Shown here in pieces: positions 7,924-17,036 of a stretch of DNA of 49,351 nucleotides. This DNA is from Endomicrobiia bacterium. Its GTDB lineage: Bacteria > Elusimicrobiota > Endomicrobiia > DTEH01. The stretch spans positions 1 to 49,351 of the forward strand of contig JANXDG010000033.1 of the NCBI GenBank assembly GCA_025059805.1. The letters run 5' to 3'. Within the stretch, counting starts at the first letter, position 1. Every line of letters starts with the position of its first letter. The position numbers were made by a program, and so were the translations under genes. The notes below the pieces were generated by a model. The model saw only the letters and a list, made by a program, of their open reading frames with translations, was not told the DNA's origin and did no database searches.

Positions 7924-8626
7924 CTTCTAAAATCTCATCTACTGTTACAAATTTGTATCCATTATTTTTAAAAAATTCTATAATCTCTGGCAAACACTCA
8001 AGTGTTACATTACTACCAGAATGTAGTAAAACAATTTCTTCATTACCGTTTGTTGAAGAACGTATTTTTTGAAGAATATCTCGTTTTGTAACATTCCTTT
8101 GATGATCATTAGTAAAAATACTCCAAAGTACAATTTTATATCCCAACCTTTCTGCAACAGAAACTACTTTTGTACAAAAATGTCCTCCAGGCGGCCTAAA
8201 ATAATTTATTACTTTATCAGAGGATGTTGATATATTATATAACAATTCCTGTGTAGCTAAAAGTTCAGATTCAATCTGTAACGGTGAAAGTAGAGTCAAA
8301 TTTTTATGCGAATATGTATGGTTTGCAATTTTAGAGTCAGAATTTTGACATATATATTTTACTAACTCTGGGTATTTTTCAACCTGTTTCCCTACAAGGA
8401 AAAAAGTAGCTTTAACATTATACTTATTCAGAATATCAACAATAGCTTTAGTAAAATCCTTGTGTGGACCATCATCAAATGTCAATGCTACCTGTCTATA
8501 ATTTCTGCTTTTTAAATAAAAATCTGCTGAAGAAAAAGAAATTTTACTTTCGTAAACTTTAGTTAAAGGGTAAATTATAAAAAAAAGACATATAAAAATT
8601 ATAAAGTGATATCTTCTTATCGTCAT
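7889..8626 (-). CDS. Membrane-anchored polysaccharide deacetylase (NodB domain)
   Basis: 245 residues. An N-terminal hydrophobic anchor (7-22) should place a NodB-type carbohydrate-esterase-4 domain outside the cytoplasmic membrane. Motifs: TFDDGP with D51/D52 as base and metal ligand, NHTYSH with H103 and H107 as zinc ligands, FRPPGGHF (motif 3) and VLLHSG (motif 5). Together these indicate an active metal-dependent deacetylase of peptidoglycan GlcNAc/MurNAc or another amino sugar. Cotranscription with mltG supports a peptidoglycan substrate. It is the first gene of the 383-8626 operon, after a 100-base gap that shows no strong terminator or promoter to me. Confidence 0.88.
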   Translation of the reverse strand: MTIRRYHFIIFICLFFIIYPLTKVYESKISFSSADFYLKSRNYRQVALTFDDGPHKDFTKAIVDILNKYNVKATFFLVGKQVEKYPELVKYICQNSDSKIANHTYSHKNLTLLSPLQIESELLATQELLYNISTSSDKVINYFRPPGGHFCTKVVSVAERLGYKIVLWSIFTNDHQRNVTKRDILQKIRSSTNGNEEIVLLHSGSNVTLECLPEIIEFFKNNGYKFVTVDEILEDETDNGVGLWQ

Positions 8627-8726
8627 AAAATATATTTTCTAAATACATTTTATTTTTTATATTTTCAATACAACTTATTTTATAGAAATTCGTGAACAAG
8701 ATAAGACAAAGATATAAACAGAAAAT

Positions 8727-10568
8727 TTACTCTACCGTAACACTTTTTGCAAGATTACGCGGTTGGTCTATCTCACAACCTAACCTATCCGCTATGTAAT
8801 ACGCAAGTAATTGTAAAGGTACAACATTAAGTATCGGTGAAATAATTTCGTCTGTTTCAGGTAGGACAATTTTGTAATCAATACTTTTTGATTCTATTCC
8901 GTAGTTTGTTAACGCTATAACTTTTGCATCACGAGATTTTACTTCTTCAAGGTTGGAGAAAACTTTTTGTAAGAGCGAACCTTTCGTTGCAATTATAACA
9001 ACAGGCATATCTTTATCTATCAGTGCGATAGGTCCGTGTTTCATCTCACCTGCTGGATATCCTTCAGCATGAATATAAGATATCTCTTTAAGTTTTAATG
9101 CACCTTCCAACGCGATAGGGTAGTTTATACCACGCGCAAGATATAAAAAATCTTTTTTCATATAAAACATTTCAGCAAGTTGTTTTATATAAGAAGTATC
9201 TGCAAGTATGTGTTCAATATAGGAAGGTACTTTATAAAGTGAATTTAATAACTCCTGATACCTTTGCTCTGACAAAATACTTTTCAATTTCGCAAGGTAA
9301 AGACCAAAAAGATATAAACATATAAGTTGTCCAGTGAAAGCTTTTGTTGAAGCAACACCAATCTCTGGTCCACAACGGATATATATTGTAGAATCTGCCT
9401 CGCGATATAATGAAGAACCAATCACATTACACACACCAAGAGTTAGAATTTTATTTTCTTTTACCATTCTTAACGAAGCCAGTGTATCTGCAGTCTCTCC
9501 TGATTGAGAAATAAAAATTGCAAGTGTATCTTTTGATAAAACAGGTTCTCTATACCTAAACTCTGATGCTATATCTACCTCTACTGGTATTTTTAAAATT
9601 TGTTCGTATAAATACTTTATCACAAGCGCAGCATGGTATGAAGTACCGCAACCTATAATCAAAATTTTTTTTATTTTTTTTAACTGGGCAGAAGAAAATT
9701 TTACTTCGTCGTTAAAAACAATATCTTCACCGAAAACACGTGCTGTTATGTTTTCTCTTAATACCTGCGGTTGTTCATAAATTTCTTTTAACATAAAATG
9801 TTTGAATCCAGCTTTTTCTGCCATCTGTGCAGTCCAGTTCACCACAGCAACGTTTCTATTTTGCAATGCAGTGGTCTTAGTATTGTAAACTTTTATGTCG
9901 TCAATCGTTACAATACCATAATCATCATTTTCTAAAAATATAAACTTGTTTGTATATTTAAGCATAGCAGTAACGTCGGAAGCTATAAACTTTTCATTCT
10001 CTCCCAGACCTATAATTAAAGGCGAATCTTTTCTTGCAAAAAACAATTTGTCAGGTTCATATGTTGAAATTAAAACAAACGCAAACGATCCATGGACAAG
10101 TTTTATCGCTTCTTTAACTGCATCAAGTACAGAACCTTTATATTTTTCTTCAATTAAATGTACTAACACTTCAGTATCTGTCTCTGAAGAAAACTTATGT
10201 TTTGTAAGTTTATTTTTTATCTCAATAAAGTTTTCTATAATACCGTTATGCACGATTACAAATTTTTGTTTACAGTCAGTATGTGGATGAGCATTTTCTT
10301 CTGATGGTTTACCATGTGTTGCCCATCGTGTATGTGCTATACCTACAAGATTTTCTTCGTTTTTTGAAACTACAAAGTGATGAAACTCAGCTGGTATCGT
10401 AGATTCCATCTGTACAACTTTACCTACTGTACGATGACGCAAAATCTTTTTGTTTTTTAACACAGCAATACCGCTTGAATCATATCCACGGTATTCAAGC
10501 GATTTCAATCCAGAAATTAAAACTTCAACTATATTCCTTCTTCCAATATAGCCAATAATTCCACACAT
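8727..10568 (-). CDS. glmS: Glutamine--fructose-6-phosphate aminotransferase (isomerizing)
   Basis: 613 residues, the standard length. It makes glucosamine-6-phosphate from fructose-6-phosphate and glutamine, the first step to UDP-GlcNAc. The N-terminal Ntn-glutaminase domain starts MCGIIGYIG with the nucleophile Cys2, the CGTSYHA and SQSGETADT loops mark the SIS sugar domains, and the protein ends in LAKSVTVE as the family does. A Shine-Dalgarno AAAGGAT precedes the ATG. There is no room upstream (18 bases to pdxJ) for a glmS ribozyme, so regulation is not by self-cleavage. With glmM two genes upstream it supplies amino sugar for murein. Confidence 0.97.
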   Translation of the reverse strand: MCGIIGYIGRRNIVEVLISGLKSLEYRGYDSSGIAVLKNKKILRHRTVGKVVQMESTIPAEFHHFVVSKNEENLVGIAHTRWATHGKPSEENAHPHTDCKQKFVIVHNGIIENFIEIKNKLTKHKFSSETDTEVLVHLIEEKYKGSVLDAVKEAIKLVHGSFAFVLISTYEPDKLFFARKDSPLIIGLGENEKFIASDVTAMLKYTNKFIFLENDDYGIVTIDDIKVYNTKTTALQNRNVAVVNWTAQMAEKAGFKHFMLKEIYEQPQVLRENITARVFGEDIVFNDEVKFSSAQLKKIKKILIIGCGTSYHAALVIKYLYEQILKIPVEVDIASEFRYREPVLSKDTLAIFISQSGETADTLASLRMVKENKILTLGVCNVIGSSLYREADSTIYIRCGPEIGVASTKAFTGQLICLYLFGLYLAKLKSILSEQRYQELLNSLYKVPSYIEHILADTSYIKQLAEMFYMKKDFLYLARGINYPIALEGALKLKEISYIHAEGYPAGEMKHGPIALIDKDMPVVIIATKGSLLQKVFSNLEEVKSRDAKVIALTNYGIESKSIDYKIVLPETDEIISPILNVVPLQLLAYYIADRLGCEIDQPRNLAKSVTVE

Positions 10569-10586
10569 TTTTTTTATCCTTTGCAG

Positions 10587-11306
10587 TTAAACTGTTACGA
10601 GTTTTAGCATTTCTTTTATTGCTTTTTCTAATCCAACAAATACGGCTCTTGCAACAATTGAAAATCCAATGTTTAAAGTATTCATTCCTTTAATTATAGA
10701 AATGTATTTTACATTGTTGTAATCAAGTCCATGGCCTGCGTTAAGAATAAGTCCTTGTTCAATTACAATTTTACTTGCTTTTTTTATACGGTTTAGTTCA
10801 AAATAAAATTTTTTCGTCCCAACCTTGCACAAGGAATACCTACCTGTATGTAGTTCAACAGCATCAGCACCAAGTTCTTTCGCTAACAATACAGATTTTA
10901 TCTCAGGTTCAATAAACAAACTTACAATGATACCACGCTGTTTAAGTTGTGAAACTACAGACTTAACTCTTTTATAATTTTTTTCAAGATCAAGACCACC
11001 TTCTGTAGTTAATTCTTGTCTACGTTCAGGTACAATACATACTTCGTCAGGTTTAACTTTCAGTGCAAATTCTACAATTTCGTTATTAAGCGACATCTCT
11101 AAATTAAACGGGATCTTAAGAATTTTTTTTAATTGTAAAACATCTTCATCTTGGATATGCCTTCTATCTTCACGAAGATGTACAGTAACCTGATGTGCAC
11201 CACAAGATTCTACAATTTTTGCAGCTTCAATTATTGAAGGATAACCAATTTTTCTTTGTTGTCTTAAAGTCGCTATATGGTCTATATTAACTCCTAACTT
11301 TGGCAT
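10587..11306 (-). CDS. pdxJ: Pyridoxine 5'-phosphate synthase
   Basis: 239 residues, the usual size for the TIM-barrel PdxJ. It condenses deoxyxylulose-5-phosphate with aminoacetone-3-phosphate in DXP-dependent vitamin B6 synthesis. Diagnostic blocks: LGVNIDHIATLRQQR at the N-terminus, HLREDRRHIQD, FNLEMSLNNE, CIVPERRQELTTEGG and VELHTGRYS. It lies between glmM (3 bases away) and glmS in one operon. No other B6 gene is in the window. Confidence 0.97.
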   Translation of the reverse strand: MPKLGVNIDHIATLRQQRKIGYPSIIEAAKIVESCGAHQVTVHLREDRRHIQDEDVLQLKKILKIPFNLEMSLNNEIVEFALKVKPDEVCIVPERRQELTTEGGLDLEKNYKRVKSVVSQLKQRGIIVSLFIEPEIKSVLLAKELGADAVELHTGRYSLCKVGTKKFYFELNRIKKASKIVIEQGLILNAGHGLDYNNVKYISIIKGMNTLNIGFSIVARAVFVGLEKAIKEMLKLVTV

Positions 11307-11309
11307 ATA

Positions 11310-12671
11310 TCACACTTCACAAACTTTAATATATTGGTTAAATTTATTCTCAATAATATTGACAACTTCTCTTATCTTCTGTTCATTTCTACCTTCTACC
11401 ATTATACGAAATAAAGGTTCAGTACCAGAATATCTTAGCACGATTCTACCATCAATTTTTTTCTCCAAAGATTGTAAAAACTCTTTTTCAAAAATTTCTT
11501 CAACTGGCGGTTTAACTTGTGTCTTAACATTTTTTAATACCTGAGGATATTTTGAAAATATCTGACTGAGGTTATAAAGTGACGTCTTATTTTTAATAAC
11601 TGCTTTTAACACTTCTAACGCAGTGAGTATCCCATCACCTGTAGGAAGATAGTTATACAAAACTATATGTCCTGCTTGTTCTCCACCAAGAATACCTTTA
11701 TACTTTTTAAGATACTCAGAAACATATTTATCTCCCACAGGACACATTATAACTTTCAGTTTCAACTTCTGAAGATATCTTACAAGACCAAGATTTGCCA
11801 TTATTGATACTACAACTAATGAATTTTTAAGCATCTTTCTTTTTTTATATTCTGTTGCTAAAATTCCTATAATATAATCACCATCACGGACATTCCCGTG
11901 TTCATCTACAAAAATAACTCTGTCTGCATCACCATCAAAACTAACACCTATCTGTCCGTCAGTGATGTATCGTTTAACTGTTTCAGGATATAACGCTCCA
12001 CAGGTTGCATTTATATTTTTACCGTTCGGTTCAATATTTATACATTCTACCTTCTTAAATAACTGTTTAAAAATTTTATCTGCTATTTTATACGATGCAC
12101 CGTTGCCACAGTCAACCACAAGAGATACTTTGTCTTTAAAGTTATCATTTACATCAGCAATAAATATTTTTTTGAGAAACTCTATATACTCTTTTTCTGC
12201 AGTATCATTATATGAAATTAATTTTACTCTTTCTTTTTTGTTCCACTTTAATGAAAATTTATTATATTGTTTTACTACCTGTTCAATTTTTTTCTCTAAT
12301 TTAGGCGAAATTTTCGTCCCTGATGGCGATAAAAATTTAATCCCATTATATTGGTATGGATTATGTGAAGCTGATATCACAACACCTAACGCTTGCTCTT
12401 TTCTACAAAGAAATGCTATCCCAGCAGTTGTGAACACTCCAGCAAGATAAACTTCATACCCAGCCTTTGAGATGTTTTTAGATAACACATCTGCAATCCA
12501 CGGACTTGACTCTCTTGTATCCCATCCGATGATGACTTTACGAGTTTTGTATGATTCTTTAAATACTAATGAAGAAGCGACTGCAATCCTTTGTATAAAC
12601 TCTTTTGTCAGAGGCGGTTCGCCTACAACTCCTCTGATACCGTCAGTACCAAACAATGACGATGAAGTCAT
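11310..12671 (-). CDS. glmM: Phosphoglucosamine mutase
   Basis: 453 residues. It interconverts glucosamine-6-P and glucosamine-1-P, the step after GlmS. It has the N-terminal FGTDGIRG, the active-site phosphoserine loop VISASHNPYQYNG, the Mg-binding DGDADR loop and the phosphate-binding RYSGTEPLFR near the C-terminus. FGTDGIRG and SASHNP with no phosphomannomutase-specific features favour GlmM. The ATG overlaps the DUF721 stop by 4 bases. Confidence 0.95.
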   Translation of the reverse strand: MTSSSLFGTDGIRGVVGEPPLTKEFIQRIAVASSLVFKESYKTRKVIIGWDTRESSPWIADVLSKNISKAGYEVYLAGVFTTAGIAFLCRKEQALGVVISASHNPYQYNGIKFLSPSGTKISPKLEKKIEQVVKQYNKFSLKWNKKERVKLISYNDTAEKEYIEFLKKIFIADVNDNFKDKVSLVVDCGNGASYKIADKIFKQLFKKVECINIEPNGKNINATCGALYPETVKRYITDGQIGVSFDGDADRVIFVDEHGNVRDGDYIIGILATEYKKRKMLKNSLVVVSIMANLGLVRYLQKLKLKVIMCPVGDKYVSEYLKKYKGILGGEQAGHIVLYNYLPTGDGILTALEVLKAVIKNKTSLYNLSQIFSKYPQVLKNVKTQVKPPVEEIFEKEFLQSLEKKIDGRIVLRYSGTEPLFRIMVEGRNEQKIREVVNIIENKFNQYIKVCEV

Positions 12672-12967
12672 AATTTTACTACTTTTATGTTTTTAAATTG
12701 TTCACATTGAAGAAATTTATCTGACAACTTTTTAGTAATCTTTTCCAATATTTCCTTTTGATGAAGTTTTAAATAATAATGATATGCTGGATTTTCTACA
12801 GTAACTAATATATTACCATCTTTTATACCACAAAGTTGTATTTTTCTTGCAAGTTTTTCACCTATAACTTCGTTCCAAATATCATATAGTTCAAACAATT
12901 GTTTTGTAATACCATAACGTGAAAGAATTCTTTCAATTATATATTTGGCTTTTGAAAATTCCTGCAT
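12668..12967 (-). CDS. DUF721 / DciA-like protein
   Basis: 99 residues resembling the DUF721 (DciA) family, including the IWNEVIGEKLARKIQLCGIKDGNILVTVENPAYHYYLKLHQKEIL core of a KH-like domain (written here only to name the fold region, residues about 29-73). DciA is the ancestral loader of the replicative helicase in bacteria without DnaC/DnaI. Its place directly downstream of dnaN (30-base gap) supports a replication role. It lacks the long unstructured tail seen in some DciA proteins. Family good, exact function inferred. Confidence 0.75.
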   Translation of the reverse strand: MQEFSKAKYIIERILSRYGITKQLFELYDIWNEVIGEKLARKIQLCGIKDGNILVTVENPAYHYYLKLHQKEILEKITKKLSDKFLQCEQFKNIKVVKL

Positions 12968-12997
12968 AGCAGAATATTTGTGAGGAAAAAATTTAAA

Positions 12998-14119
12998 TTA
13001 TAATTTCATCGGCATAAGAATATAAAGGTAACTTTTATCATTTGCAGGTTGGAAAGTCCATGGCGAAGCTGGTTCGTTAATACCTATAATAACATCAGAA
13101 TTCTCATCAATTACAGAAAGCATCTCCAGTATGTATGACGGTTCAAATTTTACCTCTACATCTTTACCTGAATAATTTGCATCTATTTCTACTTCAGCTA
13201 TACCTATTGATTCAACTGTAGAGGAAAGTTTTATCCCACCTGAGGAAATGTAAAGTTTAACACCGTAACCTTTCTCACCTGTAACCCAACTTGTTTGTTT
13301 TAACCCTTTTGCAAGTTTTTTAACTGATACTGATAAATTATTGCTAATTTTAGGTATCACCTGTTCATATGCTGGAAATTCACCTTGGACAAGACGGCTC
13401 ACAAAACAAATATCGTCTATCTCAAAAACAAAATGTTCTGGTAGTAATGCAAATTTACAACTGTCACTACTTGTTTTCTCTAAAATATGAATCACACGTT
13501 CAACTGACTTCGTTGGTATTATACCTGAACAAACTGCCTTTGAAGTACTGATTTCTTTTATTACATAAGCTAATCGTCTACCATCAGTAGCAACAAATTT
13601 TATTACATCTTTTTGTATTGTAACATAAACTCCGTTTAAGTAATACCTTGTTTCTTCTTTTGATGTTGCAAAGACAGTCCTTGTAAAGGCTTCTAATAAT
13701 AACTCAGTCGGGACGGTAACTTGTGAAGTTTTATACTGTTTCTCATCATATTTTGGCATACCCGGATGATTTTTTGCTGGTTCACCTATAAATGTATGTT
13801 TTGTCTTACCACAGAAAAGTTGAGCAATCGGTGTTTTCTCATCCTGAGTTTTTATTTTTATTTCTTCTTCATCAAGTTCTTTCACTGCAGAATATAATTT
13901 TTTTGCTGGGATACAAATTTCGCCAGCAGTTGATAATTTACATTTTATCTGGACACTCAGAGCTGTCTCAATATCTGTACCAGTAAGTACACACTTATCT
14001 TTGCCTTCGGTCGTTATCAAAACATCTGGTGTTATAGGCACTGATGTATGAGCACTCACAATAGGATCCAACAACTGTAACCCTTTCAGAAAATTTTCTC
14101 TTTCTAATATTAGTTCCAT
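12998..14119 (-). CDS. dnaN: DNA polymerase III subunit beta (sliding clamp)
   Basis: 373 residues in three homologous clamp domains. The protein begins MELILERENFLKGLQLLDP and ends ...YLYILMPMKL, matching the ring-closing C-terminal strand with the (M)PM.L signature. AGEICIPAKKLYSAVKEL and FVATDGRRLAYV are family blocks. AGGAGG is placed 4 bases before the ATG, and a good sigma70 promoter lies just upstream. dnaN is about 15 kb from dnaA here rather than adjacent, and is linked to a DciA-like gene. Confidence 0.97.
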   Translation of the reverse strand: MELILERENFLKGLQLLDPIVSAHTSVPITPDVLITTEGKDKCVLTGTDIETALSVQIKCKLSTAGEICIPAKKLYSAVKELDEEEIKIKTQDEKTPIAQLFCGKTKHTFIGEPAKNHPGMPKYDEKQYKTSQVTVPTELLLEAFTRTVFATSKEETRYYLNGVYVTIQKDVIKFVATDGRRLAYVIKEISTSKAVCSGIIPTKSVERVIHILEKTSSDSCKFALLPEHFVFEIDDICFVSRLVQGEFPAYEQVIPKISNNLSVSVKKLAKGLKQTSWVTGEKGYGVKLYISSGGIKLSSTVESIGIAEVEIDANYSGKDVEVKFEPSYILEMLSVIDENSDVIIGINEPASPWTFQPANDKSYLYILMPMKL

Positions 14120-14142
14120 AAATCCTCCTATTGAACAAAAAA

Positions 14143-14171
14143 TCTATAACACAATTTCTTTAAATTTACAA
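14143..14171 (-). promoter_or_regulatory. Sigma70-type promoter of dnaN
   Basis: Minus strand: TTGTAA (14171-14166), 17-bp spacer, TATAGA (14148-14143). Transcription should start near 14136, about 17 bases before the dnaN ATG, leaving a leader just long enough for AGGAGG at 14129-14124. Confidence 0.55.
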
Positions 14172-14195
14172 AAACTTTCCAACAAATTCAAGTGT

Positions 14196-14207
14196 TAACT
14201 ATAGTTA
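14196..14207. repeat. 12-bp perfect palindrome upstream of the dnaN promoter
   Basis: TAACTATAGTTA is a perfect palindrome 25-36 bp upstream of the -35 element of dnaN. It could be an operator or just AT-rich chance. The rest of the 14120-14305 gap holds the dnaN promoter and no convincing terminator for clpB. Confidence 0.4.
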
Positions 14208-14305
14208 CTTAGTGATGTGATAAGTTTGATATATATTGATATATTAACACAATATTCTGAATTTAGAAGAGAAAAAAATTTTAAGAATTAAAACATAATA
14301 ATTTA

Positions 14306-16933
14306 TTAAATTTTATGTATCATAATATTGTTTTTTTCGTCAACATCAATTATGATTTTAGTATTTTCTTGTATTTCTCCTTCAAGAAGTTTTTTAGAGA
14401 TGAGGTTATAAACTTTTTGCTGGATAACTCTTTTAAGAGGTCTTGCACCAAAAGTTATATCAAAACCTTGTTTTGCAAGAAGTTCTTTTGCTTCATCAGT
14501 GAATTCAACTTCAATATTTTTATCTTTAAGGCGTAGTTGTAATTCTTTAAGTTGTATCTCTACAATTTTTATTATCTCTTTAAGTCCGAGTGAGTTAAAT
14601 ACTATTATTTCATCTATACGATTCAAAAATTCTATTTTAAAAAACTTTTTTAGTTCATCTAATACATATTGATTTAATTGTTCATAAGATACTTTTTCTT
14701 TTTTTGTAAGGTTTGTAATAAGTTCAGTTGCAATGTTTGATGTCATAATAATAACAGTATTTTTAAAATCAACGGTTCTACCTTTACCGTCAGTAAGACG
14801 ACCATCGTCAAAAACTTGAAGTAGTACGTTGAATACCTCAGGATGTGCTTTTTCAACCTCGTCAAACAAAATCACAGAGTAAGGTTTTCTTCTGGCCTGT
14901 TCTGTAAGTTGTCCTCCTTCTTCATAGCCAACATATCCAGGTGGTGCTCCAATAAGTCGTGCAACTGAATGTTTCTCCATGTATTCAGACATATCAATTC
15001 GTATTAGATATTTCTGATCGTTAAACAGAAATTCTGCTAAACGTTTTGCAAGTTCTGTTTTACCAACACCAGTAGGACCTAAAAACAAAAATACGCCTAG
15101 CGGTCTGTTAGGATCTGAGAGGCCAGATCTTGCTCTTCTTATACAATCAGAAATTTTTTCAATTGCGTAGTCCTGACCTACAACATGTTGTCTTAAGTAT
15201 TCTTCCATATGAAGCAATTTTTCTTTTTCTGTTTGGACAAGTTTTTTCACAGGTATCCCTGTCCATTTTGAAATAACCTCAGCAATGTCTTCCTCGTCAA
15301 TTTCTTCTTTTAACATTCTTGTATCTTTTTGCACCTGTTGAAGTTGAGAATATAAATTATTTAACTCTCTCTCTTTTGCTGGAAGACGACCATATTGTAT
15401 CTCTGCAGCTACCGAGAGATTACCTTCGCGTTCTGCCTGTTGCTTCTCATATTTTAACTTGTCAATTTCTTGTTTAATTTCTTTGATTTTTATTATTAAC
15501 TCTTTCTCTTTTTGCCATTGTGTGTACAAACTGTCATATCTTTGTTTCAAACTTTCAATTTGTTTATCTATATCTTCAAGTTTTTTGTTTACTTCTTTTT
15601 CATCTACTGGTTCAGAACCTACACCACTTTTAACTGCTTGTTTTTCTATTTCAAGTTGTTTAATTTTTCTCTGTATATCATCAATTTCGGCAGGCATTGA
15701 GTCAATTTCAATTCTTAATTTACTTGCTGCTTCATCAATTAAGTCTATTGCTTTATCAGGTAAGTATCTGTCAGTAATATATCTATTAGAAAGTATAGCA
15801 GCTGAAATTATTGCTTCATCTTTAATTTTGATACCATGGTGAACTTCATATTTTTCTTTTAACCCGCGCAAAATCGCTATTGTGTCTTCAACCGTAGGTT
15901 CCTGAACAAGGACAGGCTGGAACCTACGTTCTAACGCACGGTCTTTCTCAATATGTTTTCTATACTCATCAATAGTTGTAGCACCAATACATCTTAACTC
16001 ACCCCTTGCTAACATCGGTTTTAACATATTAGACGCATCAATAGCACCTTCAGCAGCGCCAGCGCCAACTATCGTATGAAGTTCATCTATGAACAGTATA
16101 ATTTGTCCTTTTGATTCAGAAATTGATTTAAGAACAGATTTTAACCGTTCTTCAAATTCACCACGAAATTTTGTCCCTGCAATTAACGCACCAAGATCTA
16201 GTTGAAAAACAATTTTTTCTTTCAAACTTTCAGGTACGTCACCAGCTACAATTCTTTGTGCTAATCCTTCAACGATAGCTGTTTTCCCAACGCCAGGATC
16301 TCCGATCAAAACAGGATTATTTTTAGTTCTTCTGGATAACACTTGTATTGTACGTCGTATTTCTTGATCCCTGCCAATTACTGGATCTAATTTCCCCATA
16401 CGTGCAAGATGTGTTAAATCTCTACCAAATCTTTCAAGAGGTTTGTATCTTTCTTGTTCTGATTGGTCTGTTACACGTTCACCGCCACGGAGTAATTTTA
16501 ACGCTTGCAATATTCTTTCTTTAGTAACACCATGTTTTTCAAGAATCTTTGCTGCAACACCACCTTCATTCACAATACCGAGTAACAAATGTTCTACAGA
16601 AATATAATCATCTTTAAATTCTTCAATTAAATCAAGTGCGTTATCTATTACTCTTTTTGTCCTCCCAGAAATGTAGATTACACCTTCAGAACGACCACCA
16701 ACAGGAATTTTTGTCTGTGGCAATGCGTTTAATTGTAGTTCTAAATCGTTAATTATACGATTAACATCAACACCTATTTTCTTCACAATTTCAACAGCAA
16801 AAGAATCTTCGGTTGTTAAAAGCGCATAAAGAATATGTTCAGGAGTAAGCTCAGGGTTATGCCGTTTCTCAGCTAACCTTTGTGCGTTATAAAGTACTTC
16901 TTGAGATTTTACTGTAAATTTTTCTGGATGCAT
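14306..16933 (-). CDS. clpB: ATP-dependent disaggregase chaperone ClpB
   Basis: 875 residues, typical of ClpB. Order: Clp N-domain repeats (about 1-150), AAA1 with Walker A GDPGVGKT, a coiled-coil middle domain (about 400-530, rich in Lys/Glu/Gln), and AAA2 with Walker A GPTGVGKT, the sensor region and FGARPLKR near the C-terminus. The middle domain distinguishes ClpB from ClpA/ClpC. It rescues aggregated proteins with DnaK. A TATAAT-like -10 lies upstream at 16975-16980, but no CIRCE element and no clear heat-shock promoter were found in the 16934-17036 gap. Confidence 0.97.
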   Translation of the reverse strand: MHPEKFTVKSQEVLYNAQRLAEKRHNPELTPEHILYALLTTEDSFAVEIVKKIGVDVNRIINDLELQLNALPQTKIPVGGRSEGVIYISGRTKRVIDNALDLIEEFKDDYISVEHLLLGIVNEGGVAAKILEKHGVTKERILQALKLLRGGERVTDQSEQERYKPLERFGRDLTHLARMGKLDPVIGRDQEIRRTIQVLSRRTKNNPVLIGDPGVGKTAIVEGLAQRIVAGDVPESLKEKIVFQLDLGALIAGTKFRGEFEERLKSVLKSISESKGQIILFIDELHTIVGAGAAEGAIDASNMLKPMLARGELRCIGATTIDEYRKHIEKDRALERRFQPVLVQEPTVEDTIAILRGLKEKYEVHHGIKIKDEAIISAAILSNRYITDRYLPDKAIDLIDEAASKLRIEIDSMPAEIDDIQRKIKQLEIEKQAVKSGVGSEPVDEKEVNKKLEDIDKQIESLKQRYDSLYTQWQKEKELIIKIKEIKQEIDKLKYEKQQAEREGNLSVAAEIQYGRLPAKERELNNLYSQLQQVQKDTRMLKEEIDEEDIAEVISKWTGIPVKKLVQTEKEKLLHMEEYLRQHVVGQDYAIEKISDCIRRARSGLSDPNRPLGVFLFLGPTGVGKTELAKRLAEFLFNDQKYLIRIDMSEYMEKHSVARLIGAPPGYVGYEEGGQLTEQARRKPYSVILFDEVEKAHPEVFNVLLQVFDDGRLTDGKGRTVDFKNTVIIMTSNIATELITNLTKKEKVSYEQLNQYVLDELKKFFKIEFLNRIDEIIVFNSLGLKEIIKIVEIQLKELQLRLKDKNIEVEFTDEAKELLAKQGFDITFGARPLKRVIQQKVYNLISKKLLEGEIQENTKIIIDVDEKNNIMIHKI

Positions 16934-16974
16934 AAAATTTTAAACCTCAGAATTTTTAAAAATTTATGATTTGC

Positions 16975-16980
16975 ATTATA
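16975..16980 (-). promoter_or_regulatory. Possible -10 element of clpB
   Basis: A perfect TATAAT on the minus strand, 42 bases before the clpB ATG. The hexamers at 16-18 bp spacing do not match a -35 consensus, so either another sigma factor or an activator is needed, or the match is fortuitous. Confidence 0.35.
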
Positions 16981-17036
16981 CTAACCTTGCATTAAATTAG
17001 ATGCATAAAACTACCGAAAGTTTCTTTTTAATTTTT

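Noticed and set aside
10569-10586. Looked for a glmS ribozyme upstream of glmS
   Set aside because: Only 18 bases separate pdxJ and glmS, far too short for the ribozyme.
11962-12450. Plus-strand frame of 162 codons inside glmM
   Set aside because: Shadow of the conserved glmM reading frame, with no recognisable motif.
15459-15842. Open frame of 127 codons on the plus strand opposite clpB
   Set aside because: Antisense to the ClpB middle domain; composition mirrors Lys/Glu-rich coiled coil read backwards and no start signal is present.
16934-17036. Looked for a CIRCE element or sigma32-like promoter before clpB
   Set aside because: No TTAGCACTC-type inverted repeat and no CTTGAA/CCCCAT pair is present.
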